From JAWWPY01 sp033854735 (GTDB lineage Bacteria; Actinomycetota; Actinomycetes; Streptosporangiales; Streptosporangiaceae), in assembly GCA_033854735.1 (NCBI GenBank), contig JAWWPY010000422.1:1-64000 (forward strand): a DNA stretch of 64,000 nucleotides, read 5' to 3'. Position 1 is the first letter of the stretch. Each line of letters begins with the position of its first letter. The translations under genes and the position numbers were made by a program. This document shows, piece after piece, positions 8,318-16,844 of this stretch. The notes under the pieces were generated by a model. It was not told where the DNA came from and made no database searches. It saw nothing but the letters and a program-made list of their open reading frames with translations.

Positions 8318-9475
8318 GTGGCTAGCGCCCCGTTCCACTATCAATCGCCTGGCGAGGACAGTGGCCGATGGCTCGGCTTTCGGTTTCGGCCTGGCGATAT
8401 CGTGATCAGCACCCGGCGCAAGAGCGGGACGACCTGGATGCAGATGATCTGCGCACTGCTGATCTTCCAGACGCCCGAGCTGCCGGAGCCACTCGGGGAC
8501 CTCTCGCCGTGGCTGGACAACATGGCCATGCCGCATGACTTCGTGTACGCCCAGCTTGGCGAGCAGCGGCACCGGCGCTTCATCAAGACGCATACGCCGC
8601 TGGACGGGATTCCTCTCGACCCCCGGGTCACCTATCTCGTGATGGCCCGGCATCCGCTCGACATGTTCGTGTCGCTCTGCCGCCACGACGAAATCATCGG
8701 CCCCCCGCCGGACAGCGTCGGCCCCGGGCCTGTCGGCCCCCCGCCGCATGGCGTCGGCCCCGGGCCGGTCGGCGTCGGCCACCCGCCGGATGGTGTCGGC
8801 CCCCCGCCGGATGGTGTCGGCCCCCCGCCGGATGGTGTCGGCCCCCCGCCGCATGGCGTCGGCCCCCCGCCGCATGGCGTCGGCCACCCGCCGCACGGCG
8901 TCGGCCCCCCGCCGCACGGCATTGGCCCCCCGCCGGTCGGACGGCTCACCGGTCTGCCCAGTCCGCCGAAGCCGCCCGGCCCGCCCGCGCCGCCCAAGCC
9001 GCCCGCGTCACGCGAGACGCTGCACGACGCCCTGCTCAGGTGGATCGCCAACGATGACGATCCCCGCCGGCACCCGGACTCGCTCCCCGGCGTTATGTGG
9101 CACCTGTCCGATGCCTGGGCCAGGCGCGGCGAGCTGAACGTGCTGCTGGTGCGCTACGACGACCTGCTCGCAGACCTGGAGGGCCAGATGCGCTGGCTCG
9201 CCGGGAAGCTCGGGATAGCCGTTCCGGAGCAGGCCTGGCCCGCGCTCATCCAGGCGGCCACGTTCGAGCGCATGAGGGACCGCGCGGACATCCTCGTTCC
9301 GCTCCCCCCCGGGATCTCCGTAGACACTGCCTTGTTCTTCCGCCGGGGCACCTCGGGGGCCGGGCACGAGATTCTCAGCGACGAGGAGATGGCTGGCTAC
9401 CACGCGCGTGCTGCCCAGCTGGCTCCGCCCGACATGCTCGAGTGGCTGCACTCGGCGTCTCGCCCGAGTGGCTGA
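8318..9475 (+). CDS. PAPS-type sulfotransferase with an internal repeat insertion
   Basis: 385 residues from GTG 8318. The 5'-phosphosulfate loop STRRKSGTTWMQ is near residue 35 and the 3'-phosphate site RHPLDMFVSLCRHDE is near 110-125. The C-terminal part has LLVRYDDLLADLEGQM and the FFRRGTSGA segment that closes over the nucleotide. The family transfers a sulfonate group from PAPS to hydroxyls or amines of small molecules. Between the 3'-phosphate site and the next conserved helix lie about 80 residues (128-208) of GVGPPP repeats and a PPKPP stretch, which other sulfotransferases lack. Substrate unknown. It converges on the ABC exporter gene. Confidence 0.88.
   Translation: MASAPFHYQSPGEDSGRWLGFRFRPGDIVISTRRKSGTTWMQMICALLIFQTPELPEPLGDLSPWLDNMAMPHDFVYAQLGEQRHRRFIKTHTPLDGIPLDPRVTYLVMARHPLDMFVSLCRHDEIIGPPPDSVGPGPVGPPPHGVGPGPVGVGHPPDGVGPPPDGVGPPPDGVGPPPHGVGPPPHGVGHPPHGVGPPPHGIGPPPVGRLTGLPSPPKPPGPPAPPKPPASRETLHDALLRWIANDDDPRRHPDSLPGVMWHLSDAWARRGELNVLLVRYDDLLADLEGQMRWLAGKLGIAVPEQAWPALIQAATFERMRDRADILVPLPPGISVDTALFFRRGTSGAGHEILSDEEMAGYHARAAQLAPPDMLEWLHSASRPSG
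8699..8940. repeat. 21-bp coding minisatellite in the sulfotransferase gene
   Basis: About eleven units of a 21-bp sequence (GGCCCCCCGCCGGATGGTGT type), some exact and some with GAT/CAT, CAC or truncated variants. Each encodes G-P-P-P-x-G-V. The central three copies are identical, which suggests recent expansion. Confidence 0.95.
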
Positions 9476-9498
9476 CAACAAACTGGTGACCGGCTGGA

Positions 9499-11595
9499 TC
9501 ACGGGCTGCCGAGCTGGCCCGGGTCGGGTCGCCCGCGCCAGGGCCGGCCGGGCAGAGCCAGATCATGAACTCCCGGAGGCGGATGCGGCGGGCGGTGCTC
9601 TCCCGGCGGCGGATGCGGCGGGCGGTGCTCTCCCGGCGGCCCTGACCTCAGGCCAGCGTCGGCGGGCACCTGGCGGGCGAACTGGGTCCGGTACAGGTCG
9701 GCGTACAGTCCCCCGGCCGCGAGCAGCTCGTCGTGCTGGCCGCGCTCGCGGACCCGGCCGTCGTCGATGACCAGGATCTGGTCGGCCTCGCGGACGGTGG
9801 ACAGCCGGTGGGCAATGACCAGCGAGGTGCGGCCGGCCAGGGCCGCGGCGAGCGCTTGCTGGACGGCGGCCTCCGACTCCGAGTCCAGATGCGCGGTGGC
9901 CTCGTCGAGCACCACGACGGCCGGTGCCTTCAGCAGCAGCCGGGCCAGGGCGACCCGCTGTTTCTCGCCGCCCGACAGCCGGTAGCCGCGGTCGCCCACG
10001 ATGGTGTCCAGGCCATCGGGCAGCACCGAGATCAGGTCCCAGATCTGCGCCGCCCGGCACGCCTCGATCAGTTCCTGCTCGGTCGTCCCGGGGCGGGCGT
10101 ACGCGAGATTGGTCCGGATTGTGTCGTGGTACAGGTGCGCGTCCTGGGTCACCACGCCGACCGAGTCGTGCAGCGACTCCTGAGTCACGTCCCTGATGTC
10201 GAACCCGCCGATGCGCACCGCCCCCTCGCTGGGGTCATACAGCCGGGACACCAGGTGAGTGATCGTCGTCTTCCCCGCGCCCGAGGGCCCGACCAGGGCG
10301 GTCAGCTGCCTGGCGGGGACGGTGAAGCTCACGTCGTGCAGAACGCCCAGCCCGGCATCCGTTCGCTCGGGCGCGAGCAGGGCAATGGACTCCAGCGACG
10401 CGAGCGAGACCTCGGATGCGGCCGGGTAGCGGAATGAGACATGGTCGAAGACGATGTCCGCTGCTGGCCCGGCGGCGCGGGCCGATCCGTTGCCCTGCGT
10501 GGCCAGCACGAGCGGTACCGCGTCCGGCCGGTCCTCGATCAGCGGCTTCAGGTCGATCACCTCGAACACCCGGTCAAAACTGACCAGCGCGGTCATCACA
10601 TTGACCTGAACGTTGGACAGCGCAGTGATCGGCCCATACAACCTCTGCAGCAGCAGGGCCATAGAAACCAGCGTGCCGACCTGGAAGGCGCCACGGACGA
10701 CGAGGTCGCCGCCCACCCCGTAGACCACCGCGGTGGACAGCGACGCGAGCAGCGTCAGCGTGATGAACAGCGAGCTGCCGTACAGCGCCTGGACCATGCC
10801 AATGTCCCTGACCTTGGCCGCCCGCTCGGCGAACAGGCCGGACTCCTCCCGCGGCCGGCCAAACAGCTTCGCCAGCATGGCGCCGGCGACGTTGAACCGC
10901 TCGGTCATCGTCGATCCCAACGCCGCGTCGAGCTGCATCGACTCCCTGGTCAGCCGCTGCAGCCTGCGCCCGACCAGGCGGGCCGGGATGATGAACATCG
11001 GTATCAGCACCAGCGCGATGACCGTGACCAGCCAGGAGAAGTAGAGCATCGTGACCAGCACCAGAATCAGCTGCAGCGTACTTGACACCGTAGACGCCAG
11101 CGTCGAGGTCAGCGCCTGCTGCGCGCCGATCACGTCGCTGTTCAGCCTGCTCACCAGCGAGCCGGTCTGCGCCCGGGTGAAGAACGCGATCGGCTGCCGC
11201 TGCACGTGGTCGAACACTTCCGTGCGCAGGTCGTAGATCAGGCCCTGGCCGACCCGCGCGGTGTACCAGCGCTGGACGAGGTTGAGGAACGCGTCGAAGA
11301 TGGCCAGCCCGGCGACGGCCGCGGCGACCGCCAGCACCACATCGACCCGCTTCGGCTGGACGCCGCGGTCGATGAGCAACCCGAGCAGCACCGGGATCGT
11401 CACCGTGATCACGGCGTCCAGCGCGGCGGCCAGCAGGAAGGTCGCGAGATCCCAGCGGTAGGGCCGCGCATATCCCGCGATCCTGCGGACGGTCCCCCGC
11501 TTCAGCTGCTGCTTGGTCACCGACGAGTCAGTGGTGAATCCGCGCATCATGTGGAGCGGGCCGGGGCCTGGACCGGGGCCGGGGCCGGGGTGCAT
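9499..11595 (-). CDS. ABC exporter, fused permease and ATPase (half-transporter)
   Basis: 698 residues. The N-terminal membrane domain (about 45-340) has six hydrophobic spans, and the ATPase (about 400-650) has Walker A GPSGAGKTT, signature LSGGEKQR, Walker B VVVLDEATAHLD and the H-loop IAHRLST. This is the type I exporter layout, acting as a dimer to expel lipids, peptides or drugs. AGGAGG lies 11 nt before ATG 11595, which supports the start although it gives a PG-repeat leader (HPGPGPGPGPGP). The C-terminus carries two copies of a GEHRPPHPPP unit. No adjacent substrate gene indicates the cargo; it converges on the sulfotransferase gene. Confidence 0.92.
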   Translation of the reverse strand: MHPGPGPGPGPGPLHMMRGFTTDSSVTKQQLKRGTVRRIAGYARPYRWDLATFLLAAALDAVITVTIPVLLGLLIDRGVQPKRVDVVLAVAAAVAGLAIFDAFLNLVQRWYTARVGQGLIYDLRTEVFDHVQRQPIAFFTRAQTGSLVSRLNSDVIGAQQALTSTLASTVSSTLQLILVLVTMLYFSWLVTVIALVLIPMFIIPARLVGRRLQRLTRESMQLDAALGSTMTERFNVAGAMLAKLFGRPREESGLFAERAAKVRDIGMVQALYGSSLFITLTLLASLSTAVVYGVGGDLVVRGAFQVGTLVSMALLLQRLYGPITALSNVQVNVMTALVSFDRVFEVIDLKPLIEDRPDAVPLVLATQGNGSARAAGPAADIVFDHVSFRYPAASEVSLASLESIALLAPERTDAGLGVLHDVSFTVPARQLTALVGPSGAGKTTITHLVSRLYDPSEGAVRIGGFDIRDVTQESLHDSVGVVTQDAHLYHDTIRTNLAYARPGTTEQELIEACRAAQIWDLISVLPDGLDTIVGDRGYRLSGGEKQRVALARLLLKAPAVVVLDEATAHLDSESEAAVQQALAAALAGRTSLVIAHRLSTVREADQILVIDDGRVRERGQHDELLAAGGLYADLYRTQFARQVPADAGLRSGPPGEHRPPHPPPGEHRPPHPPPGVHDLALPGRPWRGRPDPGQLGSP
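9572..9640. repeat. 30-bp coding repeat at the 3' end of the exporter gene
   Basis: Two full units (CGGATGCGGCGGGCGGTGCT plus 10 bp) start at 9581 and 9611, with partial flanks. They encode the GEHRPPHPPP tail of the exporter. Confidence 0.85.
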
Positions 11596-11838
11596 AGCGG
11601 CGGGAACCTCCTGGGGCTGGCGTTCCTTTCCCGCGTCAGCTCGCAGTGAAGCTGCGCGGCGCGGTCACGAGCCGACGAACCTGGTCCGCGGCAAGGTCGC
11701 CTGCTCCCGGCGTTCCGCCGCCGCCTGTTGCCCAAAGGGTATTCGCGACGGCCTGGCCCAGCAACAGCTTGACGGCGCGGGCAAGTCACTACTCAGGCGC
11801 GCTGGACCGGCCTCCTCACCGCACCGCCCCAACAGCGA

Positions 11839-11885
11839 ACTCCTGGTCAGGGCTCCTGGTCAGGGCTCCTGGTCAGGGCTCCTGG
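11839..11885. repeat. 13-bp tandem repeat at the end of the FHA gene
   Basis: Just over three units of CTCCTGGTCAGGG. The last partial unit forms the stop region of the FHA gene. The period is not a multiple of three, and the array lies almost wholly outside the coding frame. The rest of 11596-11838 shows no gene that can be supported. Confidence 0.85.
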
Positions 11886-12706
11886 GTCCACCACAGGTCT
11901 TCCTGCCGGGAGCACCATGCCGCATCGCCCAGCCGGGCCAGGTCGGCGACGGTGATGATGCCGTGCTCCAGGAGCACCTGCACCACCACCTCATCGGAGA
12001 GCCGGGTGTCGGCGCGCACCAGGCCGCGGTCGCTTATCTTGCGGCGCAGCACCTTGACGTGCTCGGCGACGCGGGCTGACAGCCGGTCCCGGAACACCGG
12101 GTCTCCGTCGAACCGCTCAAGCTCGTGATAGGCGCCGGTGGCCTCCAGGGCGGCCCGCGCTATTTCCGGCGTGCGCGGCAGCGGCGTGGTCCGGGACGGG
12201 TCCTCCAGCCATGGCTGGCACCACATCAGGGCGACCAGGAAGAGCTTGGTCATCGGATCCAGGTACAGCGGCAGCAGGGTGGCCTCGCCGTCCAGGCGGA
12301 GGCGGGCGCTCTCGGCATCGGCCAGGTCCATGTCCTGGCCGGCTACCACCACGTGCAGCGCCTTGCCCTCGTCCAGCATGTTGCGTGACCCCACCAAGGT
12401 CGTGCCCACCCGGATGAACCAGCCCCCGGACGGCTCGCCGTGCTGCTCCATGCGAGGCAGCCGTATCCGGTAGCCGTCGCCCTCCGCGTACAGGGCGTGC
12501 GTACGGCTGATGTTGGCGACCCAGGCGCCCCCGCTCACCGCGGTCACCACCCCGGCGCGGCGGGACAGTCCCCGGCCCGCCGCGATCGTCAGGTCCGCGT
12601 CCGGCCCCCGGCCGAACACCAGCCTGCTGCCCTCGGGCATCGCTATCACCCGGCCGGACGGCGCCGCGACATGCGCGGCCGCTGGCGTGATTGAGTCGAG
12701 CGCCAT
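11873..12706 (-). CDS. FHA domain-containing protein
   Basis: 277 residues. The N-terminal half (about 15-110) fits an FHA fold: SRLVFGRGPDADLTIA, then GRGLSRRAGVVTAV, then VANISRTHALYAEGDGYRIRL. FHA domains bind phosphothreonine, usually under Ser/Thr kinase control. The C-terminal half (about 140-277) is helical, with LFLVALMWCQPWLED, VAEHVKVLRRKISDRGLVRADTRLSDEVV and a final VADLARLGDAAW. It resembles a winged-helix or DNA-binding-like module, but this is not certain. No kinase gene is adjacent. Its stop codon lies at the edge of a 13-bp tandem array. Confidence 0.75.
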   Translation of the reverse strand: MALDSITPAAAHVAAPSGRVIAMPEGSRLVFGRGPDADLTIAAGRGLSRRAGVVTAVSGGAWVANISRTHALYAEGDGYRIRLPRMEQHGEPSGGWFIRVGTTLVGSRNMLDEGKALHVVVAGQDMDLADAESARLRLDGEATLLPLYLDPMTKLFLVALMWCQPWLEDPSRTTPLPRTPEIARAALEATGAYHELERFDGDPVFRDRLSARVAEHVKVLRRKISDRGLVRADTRLSDEVVVQVLLEHGIITVADLARLGDAAWCSRQEDLWWTQEP

Positions 12707-13029
12707 CGCCGTCCTGCCTTACACCTGTCGCCTGGGCCAACTACTCCGCATGAGCCACACCTATCGCTGCCCGAATCCTAAGTCCGGCGCACGGGGGCCA
12801 CGCATCCCGGAATCCGGGGATGGCCCGGAGCGGTGATATCGCGATTAGCTGAGGTCGTCCTGAGGCGAGGCGCGAACACGGCGTCTGGAGGTGGCCGCCG
12901 TGCTGGTGGTGAGGCCGTGCCGGCGGCGGGTCGATAGGTGCGGGCGGGGGGTCCGCACTTGGACCCGCTGCCTTGGGGGGGGTGCGGCCCGGGGGGGGAC
13001 CCGGCAGGCCCCGCGTCATGCGCCTCGCC
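12707..13029. other. Non-coding stretch with long G runs
   Basis: No supportable gene. Between 12941 and 12998 the plus strand has one G-rich run and two separate runs of eight Gs, in a segment with at least four G tracts, so a G-quadruplex is possible. The segment is downstream of the HIT gene on its minus strand and upstream of the FHA gene. Confidence 0.6.
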
Positions 13030-13506
13030 TCAGGCGCAGGGGCCCGTCGCAGGCGGCCCCGTGGCAGGCGGCCCCGTGGCAGGCTCCGGCAGGACCGCCA
13101 GGGCATCACGGAGCTTCTGGGCGAAAAGCCCGGCCTCCGCGTCGTCCGTGTACTTCTGCCGTGGCCAGAAGAATCCGCGCAGGCCGTCGCCCCGCGTTCG
13201 CGGCACCACGTGGACATGCAGATGCGGGACACTCTGGCTGACCGTGTTGTTAAGCCCCACGAAACTCCCCTGAGCACCGAGGGCCTGAGGCATGACCGCG
13301 CTGAGCCGGCGCACCCGGGTGAAAAGCGGCCCGACCAGGTCAGGCGGCAGGCTGGCGAGCGTCTCGTAGTGCTGGCGCGGCGCGGCGAGCACATGCCCCT
13401 TGAATACCGGCCGGGCATCGAGGAACGCCACCACCTCGCTGTCGGCCAGCACGATGTGCGCGGGCACGTCCCCGGCGATGATGCGGCAGAAAAGGCAATC
13501 GGTCAC
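13030..13506 (-). CDS. HIT family nucleotide-binding hydrolase
   Basis: 158 residues from GTG 13506. It opens with CLFCRIIAGDVPA and contains the histidine triad HLHVHVVPR; the central His is the nucleophile for nucleotidyl hydrolysis or transfer. The N-terminal CxxC pattern and later His residues are typical of Hint/Fhit-like proteins with a zinc site. The C-terminus ends in ATGPP repeats from a 15-bp minisatellite, outside the HIT fold. A TAGGGT box ends 7 nt before the start, so the gene is probably leaderless. Its substrate is not defined by sequence. Confidence 0.92.
   Translation of the reverse strand: MTDCLFCRIIAGDVPAHIVLADSEVVAFLDARPVFKGHVLAAPRQHYETLASLPPDLVGPLFTRVRRLSAVMPQALGAQGSFVGLNNTVSQSVPHLHVHVVPRTRGDGLRGFFWPRQKYTDDAEAGLFAQKLRDALAVLPEPATGPPATGPPATGPCA
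13038..13085. repeat. 15-bp coding repeat at the 3' end of the HIT gene
   Basis: Three units of about 15 bp (GGCCCCGTGGCAGGC), the first diverged. They encode the ATGPP tail. Confidence 0.85.
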
Positions 13507-13513
13507 CCCGGGA

Positions 13514-13519
13514 ACCCTA
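13514..13519 (-). promoter_or_regulatory. -10 box of HIT gene
   Basis: TAGGGT on the minus strand, ending 7 nt before GTG 13506, without a ribosome site between. Confidence 0.5.
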
Positions 13520-13523
13520 GTGG

Positions 13524-13601
13524 CTGGCCGGCCACCCGATTGTCACCCGCTGGCCGGCCGCCCGATTGTCACCCGCTGGCCGGCCACCGGATTGTCACCC
13601 G
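13524..13601. repeat. 26-bp tandem repeat between divergent HIT and kinase genes
   Basis: Three copies at 13524, 13550 and 13576. Each starts CTGGCCGGCC and ends CGATTGTCACCC or similar. They occupy the divergent promoter region between the HIT gene and the histidine kinase gene, so they could affect either promoter. Confidence 0.9.
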
Positions 13602-13656
13602 GCAGGATGACACCAGCCCCGCCAGCAGGATGACGACCGGGCGGGGGCCCGGGCCG

Positions 13657-13662
13657 TACCCT
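13657..13662 (+). promoter_or_regulatory. -10 box of the histidine kinase gene
   Basis: TACCCT ends 7 nt before GTG 13670, matching a leaderless start. Confidence 0.5.
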
Positions 13663-13669
13663 GGGACCC

Positions 13670-14947
13670 GTGGCCTCCCTGTACACCTGGCTGCGCCGTC
13701 ACCCAAGCCTGGTCGACGGCGTACTGGCATTCGTGCTCGTCCTCATCGGCACGGGATCAGTGCTCACGTCCAGTGGGGGCTGGGTGGCCCTGCCGTTCAG
13801 CGTGGCGATCGTGGTCCCGGTGGTGTTCCGGCGCAAGCACCCGGTCGGCGCGTTCGCCGCGGCGACTGTGATCGGCGCCGGGCAGGTCCTGATCGCGGCG
13901 CCGAGCGGAGCAGACCTGGCCATCGTCGTCCTGCTGTACACGCTGGCCGCCTACCGGCCCCGGTCGATCTCGGTCACCGGCCTGGTCATCTGCCTGCTCG
14001 GCTCGGTCGTCGCCGTGGCCCGCTGGACGCCCAGCCAGCTCAGCCTGTTCCACACGATCATGGTCGGCTCAATCCTGGTCGCCGGCCCGGCGCTGCTCGC
14101 CTGGGTGCTTGGTGACTCGATGCGGTACCGCCGCGGCTACTACGCGGCGCTGGAAGACCGCGCGGCCCGCCTGGAGCGGGAACGGGACGCGCAGGCCCAG
14201 ATCGCCGCGGCGGCCGAGCGGGCCCGGATTGCCCGCGAACTGCACGACGTGGTCGCGCACAATGTCAGCGTCATGGTGGTTCAGGCGGACGGCGCGTCCT
14301 ACGCCCTGGACAGTGACCCGGAAAAAGCCCGCCAGGCCCTGGCCGCGATCGCCGGCACCGGCCGCCAGGCGCTGGCCGAGATGCGCCGCCTGCTCGGCGT
14401 CCTGCGCAGCGGCGACGGCGAGACCGGGCTCGCGCCGCTGCCAGGGATCGGTCAGCTCGCCGAACTGCTGCAGCAGACCCGGGCCACCGGGCTGGCCGTG
14501 GATTTCACCGTGGAAGGCGTGCCCGGCCCACTGCCGGGCGGGGTGGCGCTCGCCGCATACCGGATCGTCCAGGAATCGCTGACCAACACCCGCAAGCACG
14601 GGGGCCCCAGTGCATCGGCCCGGGTAACCCTGCGGTACTGCGAGGATGTGCTGGTGCTGAGCATCGCCGACGACGGTCGTGGCGCCGCCGCGGCGGCCGA
14701 TGGCGCCGGGCACGGCATGATCGGCATGCGCGAGCGGGTCGCCCTCTACGGGGGGACGCTGCGGGCCGGTCCCCGGCCCGGCGGGGGCTACCAGGTCACC
14801 GCGCGGCTTCCGCTGACACCCGGCCGCACCGTGTCCACGGGCGAGCCGCGACGCAGGCCCGATGGCCAGGGGACGGCGGCAGTCCGCCCGCTTGTCGTTG
14901 CGCCAATGGTGGTAGATGCGGCGCCCGGGCCCCGGGATGCGGCGTGA
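13670..14947 (+). CDS. NarL-type sensor histidine kinase
   Basis: 425 residues. Four or five membrane spans occupy about 15-150, then a coiled stretch (AALEDRAARLERERDAQAQI), the dimerisation and phosphoacceptor helix with RIARELHDVVAHNVSVMV (His about 195), and the ATPase with QESLTNTRKHGG, SIADDGRG and GHGMIGMRERVALYGG. This is the HisKA_3 class pairing with NarL/LuxR response regulators. The stimulus is unknown because the sensor is just membrane helices. The tail after the ATPase is Pro/Ala-rich. The response regulator gene follows 49 bp later. Confidence 0.92.
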   Translation: MASLYTWLRRHPSLVDGVLAFVLVLIGTGSVLTSSGGWVALPFSVAIVVPVVFRRKHPVGAFAAATVIGAGQVLIAAPSGADLAIVVLLYTLAAYRPRSISVTGLVICLLGSVVAVARWTPSQLSLFHTIMVGSILVAGPALLAWVLGDSMRYRRGYYAALEDRAARLERERDAQAQIAAAAERARIARELHDVVAHNVSVMVVQADGASYALDSDPEKARQALAAIAGTGRQALAEMRRLLGVLRSGDGETGLAPLPGIGQLAELLQQTRATGLAVDFTVEGVPGPLPGGVALAAYRIVQESLTNTRKHGGPSASARVTLRYCEDVLVLSIADDGRGAAAAADGAGHGMIGMRERVALYGGTLRAGPRPGGGYQVTARLPLTPGRTVSTGEPRRRPDGQGTAAVRPLVVAPMVVDAAPGPRDAA

Positions 14948-14996
14948 GCGCGCCAAAGGGCCTCAGAGCGCCCCGGAGGCGCAAGGGAAGCAGAGC

Positions 14997-15665
14997 GTGA
15001 CCATCCGGATTCTCCTGGTCGATGACCAGGAACTGGTGCGGACCGGGTTCCGGATGGTGCTCGACGCACAGGACGACATGGCCGTGGTCGGCGAGGCCGG
15101 CGACGGGCAGGCCGCGACGGATCTGCTGCGATCCACGACCGCCGACGTCGTGGTGATGGATGTGCGGATGCCCAGGCTCGACGGCATCGAGGCGACGCGG
15201 CACATCTGCCGGGCCGGTGACCGGCCCCGGGTGCTGATGCTCACCACGTTCGACCTCGACGAGTACGCCTACGCCGCGCTCAAGGCCGGGGCCAGCGGCT
15301 TCCTGCTCAAGGATGTCCCGCCCGAGGAACTGCTGTTCGCGATCCGCGCGGTGCATTCCGGGGACGCGGTGGTCGCGCCGTCCACGACCCGCCGGCTGAT
15401 CGACCGGTTCGCGCCCCTGTTCCCGGCCGGGAACATCCCGGCACCGCCGGACCTGGCCTGCCTGACCGGGCGGGAGCGCGAGGTGCTGGCCAACGTGGCG
15501 CAGGGCCTGTCGAACTCCGAGATCGCGCAGCGGCTGTTCGTGTCGGAGGCCACGGTGAAGACCCATGTCGGCCGCGTGCTGTCCAAGCTCGGGCTGCGCG
15601 ACCGGGTCCAGGCCGTGGTCTACGCGTATGAGACCGGCCTTGTCCGGGCGCGCGGCACGGCCTGA
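14997..15665 (+). CDS. NarL/LuxR-type response regulator
   Basis: 222 residues from GTG 14997, with AAGGGAAG about 7 nt upstream; a longer form from 14916 would overlap the kinase gene without support. The receiver domain (about 1-120) has LVDDQELVRTGF, phosphoacceptor VVMDVRMP, and a Lys in GFLLKDVPPEEL. The LuxR-type HTH (about 155-210) reads LTGREREVLANVAQGLSNSEIA and SEATVKTHVGRVLSKL. It is the partner of the preceding kinase; target genes are not visible. The locus pair is followed by a lipoprotein gene on the other strand. Confidence 0.94.
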   Translation: MTIRILLVDDQELVRTGFRMVLDAQDDMAVVGEAGDGQAATDLLRSTTADVVVMDVRMPRLDGIEATRHICRAGDRPRVLMLTTFDLDEYAYAALKAGASGFLLKDVPPEELLFAIRAVHSGDAVVAPSTTRRLIDRFAPLFPAGNIPAPPDLACLTGREREVLANVAQGLSNSEIAQRLFVSEATVKTHVGRVLSKLGLRDRVQAVVYAYETGLVRARGTA

Positions 15666-15764
15666 GGCGCACTCCGGTCTCCTCCTTCAGGCGGGCCTGA
15701 GGACTCCTGCCGCCCCGCGGCGCGTACCTGGGAACCATCCGCCGAGGCTGACGCGGCAGGGGCG

Positions 15765-16472
15765 TCAGCGCCAGGTGGCGTTGGCCAGCGCAGCGGCCAG
15801 GCCGGTGATCGGGTACTCATCCACGATCAGGATCTGCGACCCCGGGAGGTACCAGTCCTGCTGCTCGAAATAGAACGAGGCGGTCATGGAGCCACCCGAG
15901 CTGGCCAGCCCGCAGCCGATCTTCCATACCGTGTAGTACGCCGTCCCGGTGCTGACCGGGGCAAAGTCCTCCCGGTAGGAGTTGCTGGGGGTGAGCCGCT
16001 GCCAGCCCGCGCCCGGCTTGCCCGGGCAGCCCAGGACGCCCGAGGACGGAGCGTACGGCTTCTCACGGCGGTATGTCTGATCCGTCGGGACCGGGCCGGT
16101 AGCCGCGCTCGCCCCAACGATCATGCTGAACGAAGGGCACCGGGAGCCGCTCATCGAACCAAGCAGGGTGCCGTCGTTACAGCTTCCCGTGCTGACGGCG
16201 AAATCGCCCTTCGCATCGCTGTAGGTGACCCGCCAGCTGGCCGGCGCCCGCATGATCAGGTGGCCGAGCAGGAGCGTGCTAGGTGCGTTCGCGCCATTGC
16301 CTTCCCCCGCGGGAGTGCTCTGCGGGCGGGTGGCGGCCCGGCCTGGGCCGGCGTTGCCGCTCGGGCTCACGCTGGGGGCGCCGCTGCCCGCTGGATGACC
16401 GGATGACGTGGCCGCACATGCGGTAGGGAGGAATGCCATGGTGGCCAGGATCACGATCCTGACTGGCTTCAT
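15765..16472 (-). CDS. Secreted lipoprotein of unknown function
   Basis: 235 residues from ATG 16472, supported by GGGAG six nt upstream. Residues 1-20 form a lipoprotein signal ending in the lipobox LPTAC, so it is anchored outside the membrane. A low-complexity Ser/Gly/Pro linker (about 20-60) follows. The mature domain has four Cys residues (GSCNDG, SRCPSF, VLGCPG and IGCGLA), suggesting two disulfides, and ends in a beta-rich segment. No known catalytic motif is present. The gene is convergent with the response regulator gene, and a terminator is seen in the intergenic region upstream. Confidence 0.85.
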   Translation of the reverse strand: MKPVRIVILATMAFLPTACAATSSGHPAGSGAPSVSPSGNAGPGRAATRPQSTPAGEGNGANAPSTLLLGHLIMRAPASWRVTYSDAKGDFAVSTGSCNDGTLLGSMSGSRCPSFSMIVGASAATGPVPTDQTYRREKPYAPSSGVLGCPGKPGAGWQRLTPSNSYREDFAPVSTGTAYYTVWKIGCGLASSGGSMTASFYFEQQDWYLPGSQILIVDEYPITGLAAALANATWR

Positions 16473-16536
16473 CAGCAGCTCCCAGCTGTACCAAGGTGTG
16501 ACATTAGCAAGCGGGCGCTGATGATGATCTGCCAAC

Positions 16537-16561
16537 ACAAAACGCGGCAGATTTTGCCGTG
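16537..16561 (-). terminator. Intrinsic terminator after the membrane-protein pair
   Basis: On the minus strand a 7-bp stem (CACGGCA / TGCCGCG, one wobble) with a 5-nt loop is followed by TTTTGT. It lies about 75 bp downstream of the minus-strand gene ending at 16635. Confidence 0.6.
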
Positions 16562-16634
16562 CGGGCGGCCTGGACCCGCTTCGCCGGCTGGGACAACCGT
16601 GGAGCGGAGGGAAAGGGCGGTGAATGGCCGGCGG

Positions 16635-16844
16635 CTACGCCCCCCCGCGAGTGGCCTTGCGCAGCGACCAGCCGAGCGCGCCGATGACGCACACCGGCAG
16701 CAGCCACCACGCGTTGACCCCGGCCGCGTGGACGAGCAGCGCGGTCAGGGCCAGGGCCACGACGACCACCGCCGCACCGCGCCAGTCGTCACCGATGACG
16801 AAGTCGTACCAGAACGCGCCGAACGCACGGAGCCTGCGATTCAC
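16635..16844 (-). CDS. Small two-span membrane protein
   Basis: 69 residues with two hydrophobic segments (AAVVVVALALTALLVHA and AWWLLPVCVIGALGWSL) separated by a short loop, and a basic C-terminus. Its GTG start overlaps the stop of the upstream gene by 4 bp (GTGA), so translation is coupled and the two proteins probably work together. No known family is recognised. Confidence 0.75.
   Translation of the reverse strand: MNRRLRAFGAFWYDFVIGDDWRGAAVVVVALALTALLVHAAGVNAWWLLPVCVIGALGWSLRKATRGGA

Noticed and set aside
9499..11595. Exporter as part of the type III polyketide cluster
   Set aside because: It is separated by a convergent sulfotransferase gene and has no shared promoter; linkage is not shown.
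13038..13418. Minus-strand frame 12741-13418 overlapping the HIT gene
   Set aside because: The HIT gene is clear in another frame; this is its shadow.
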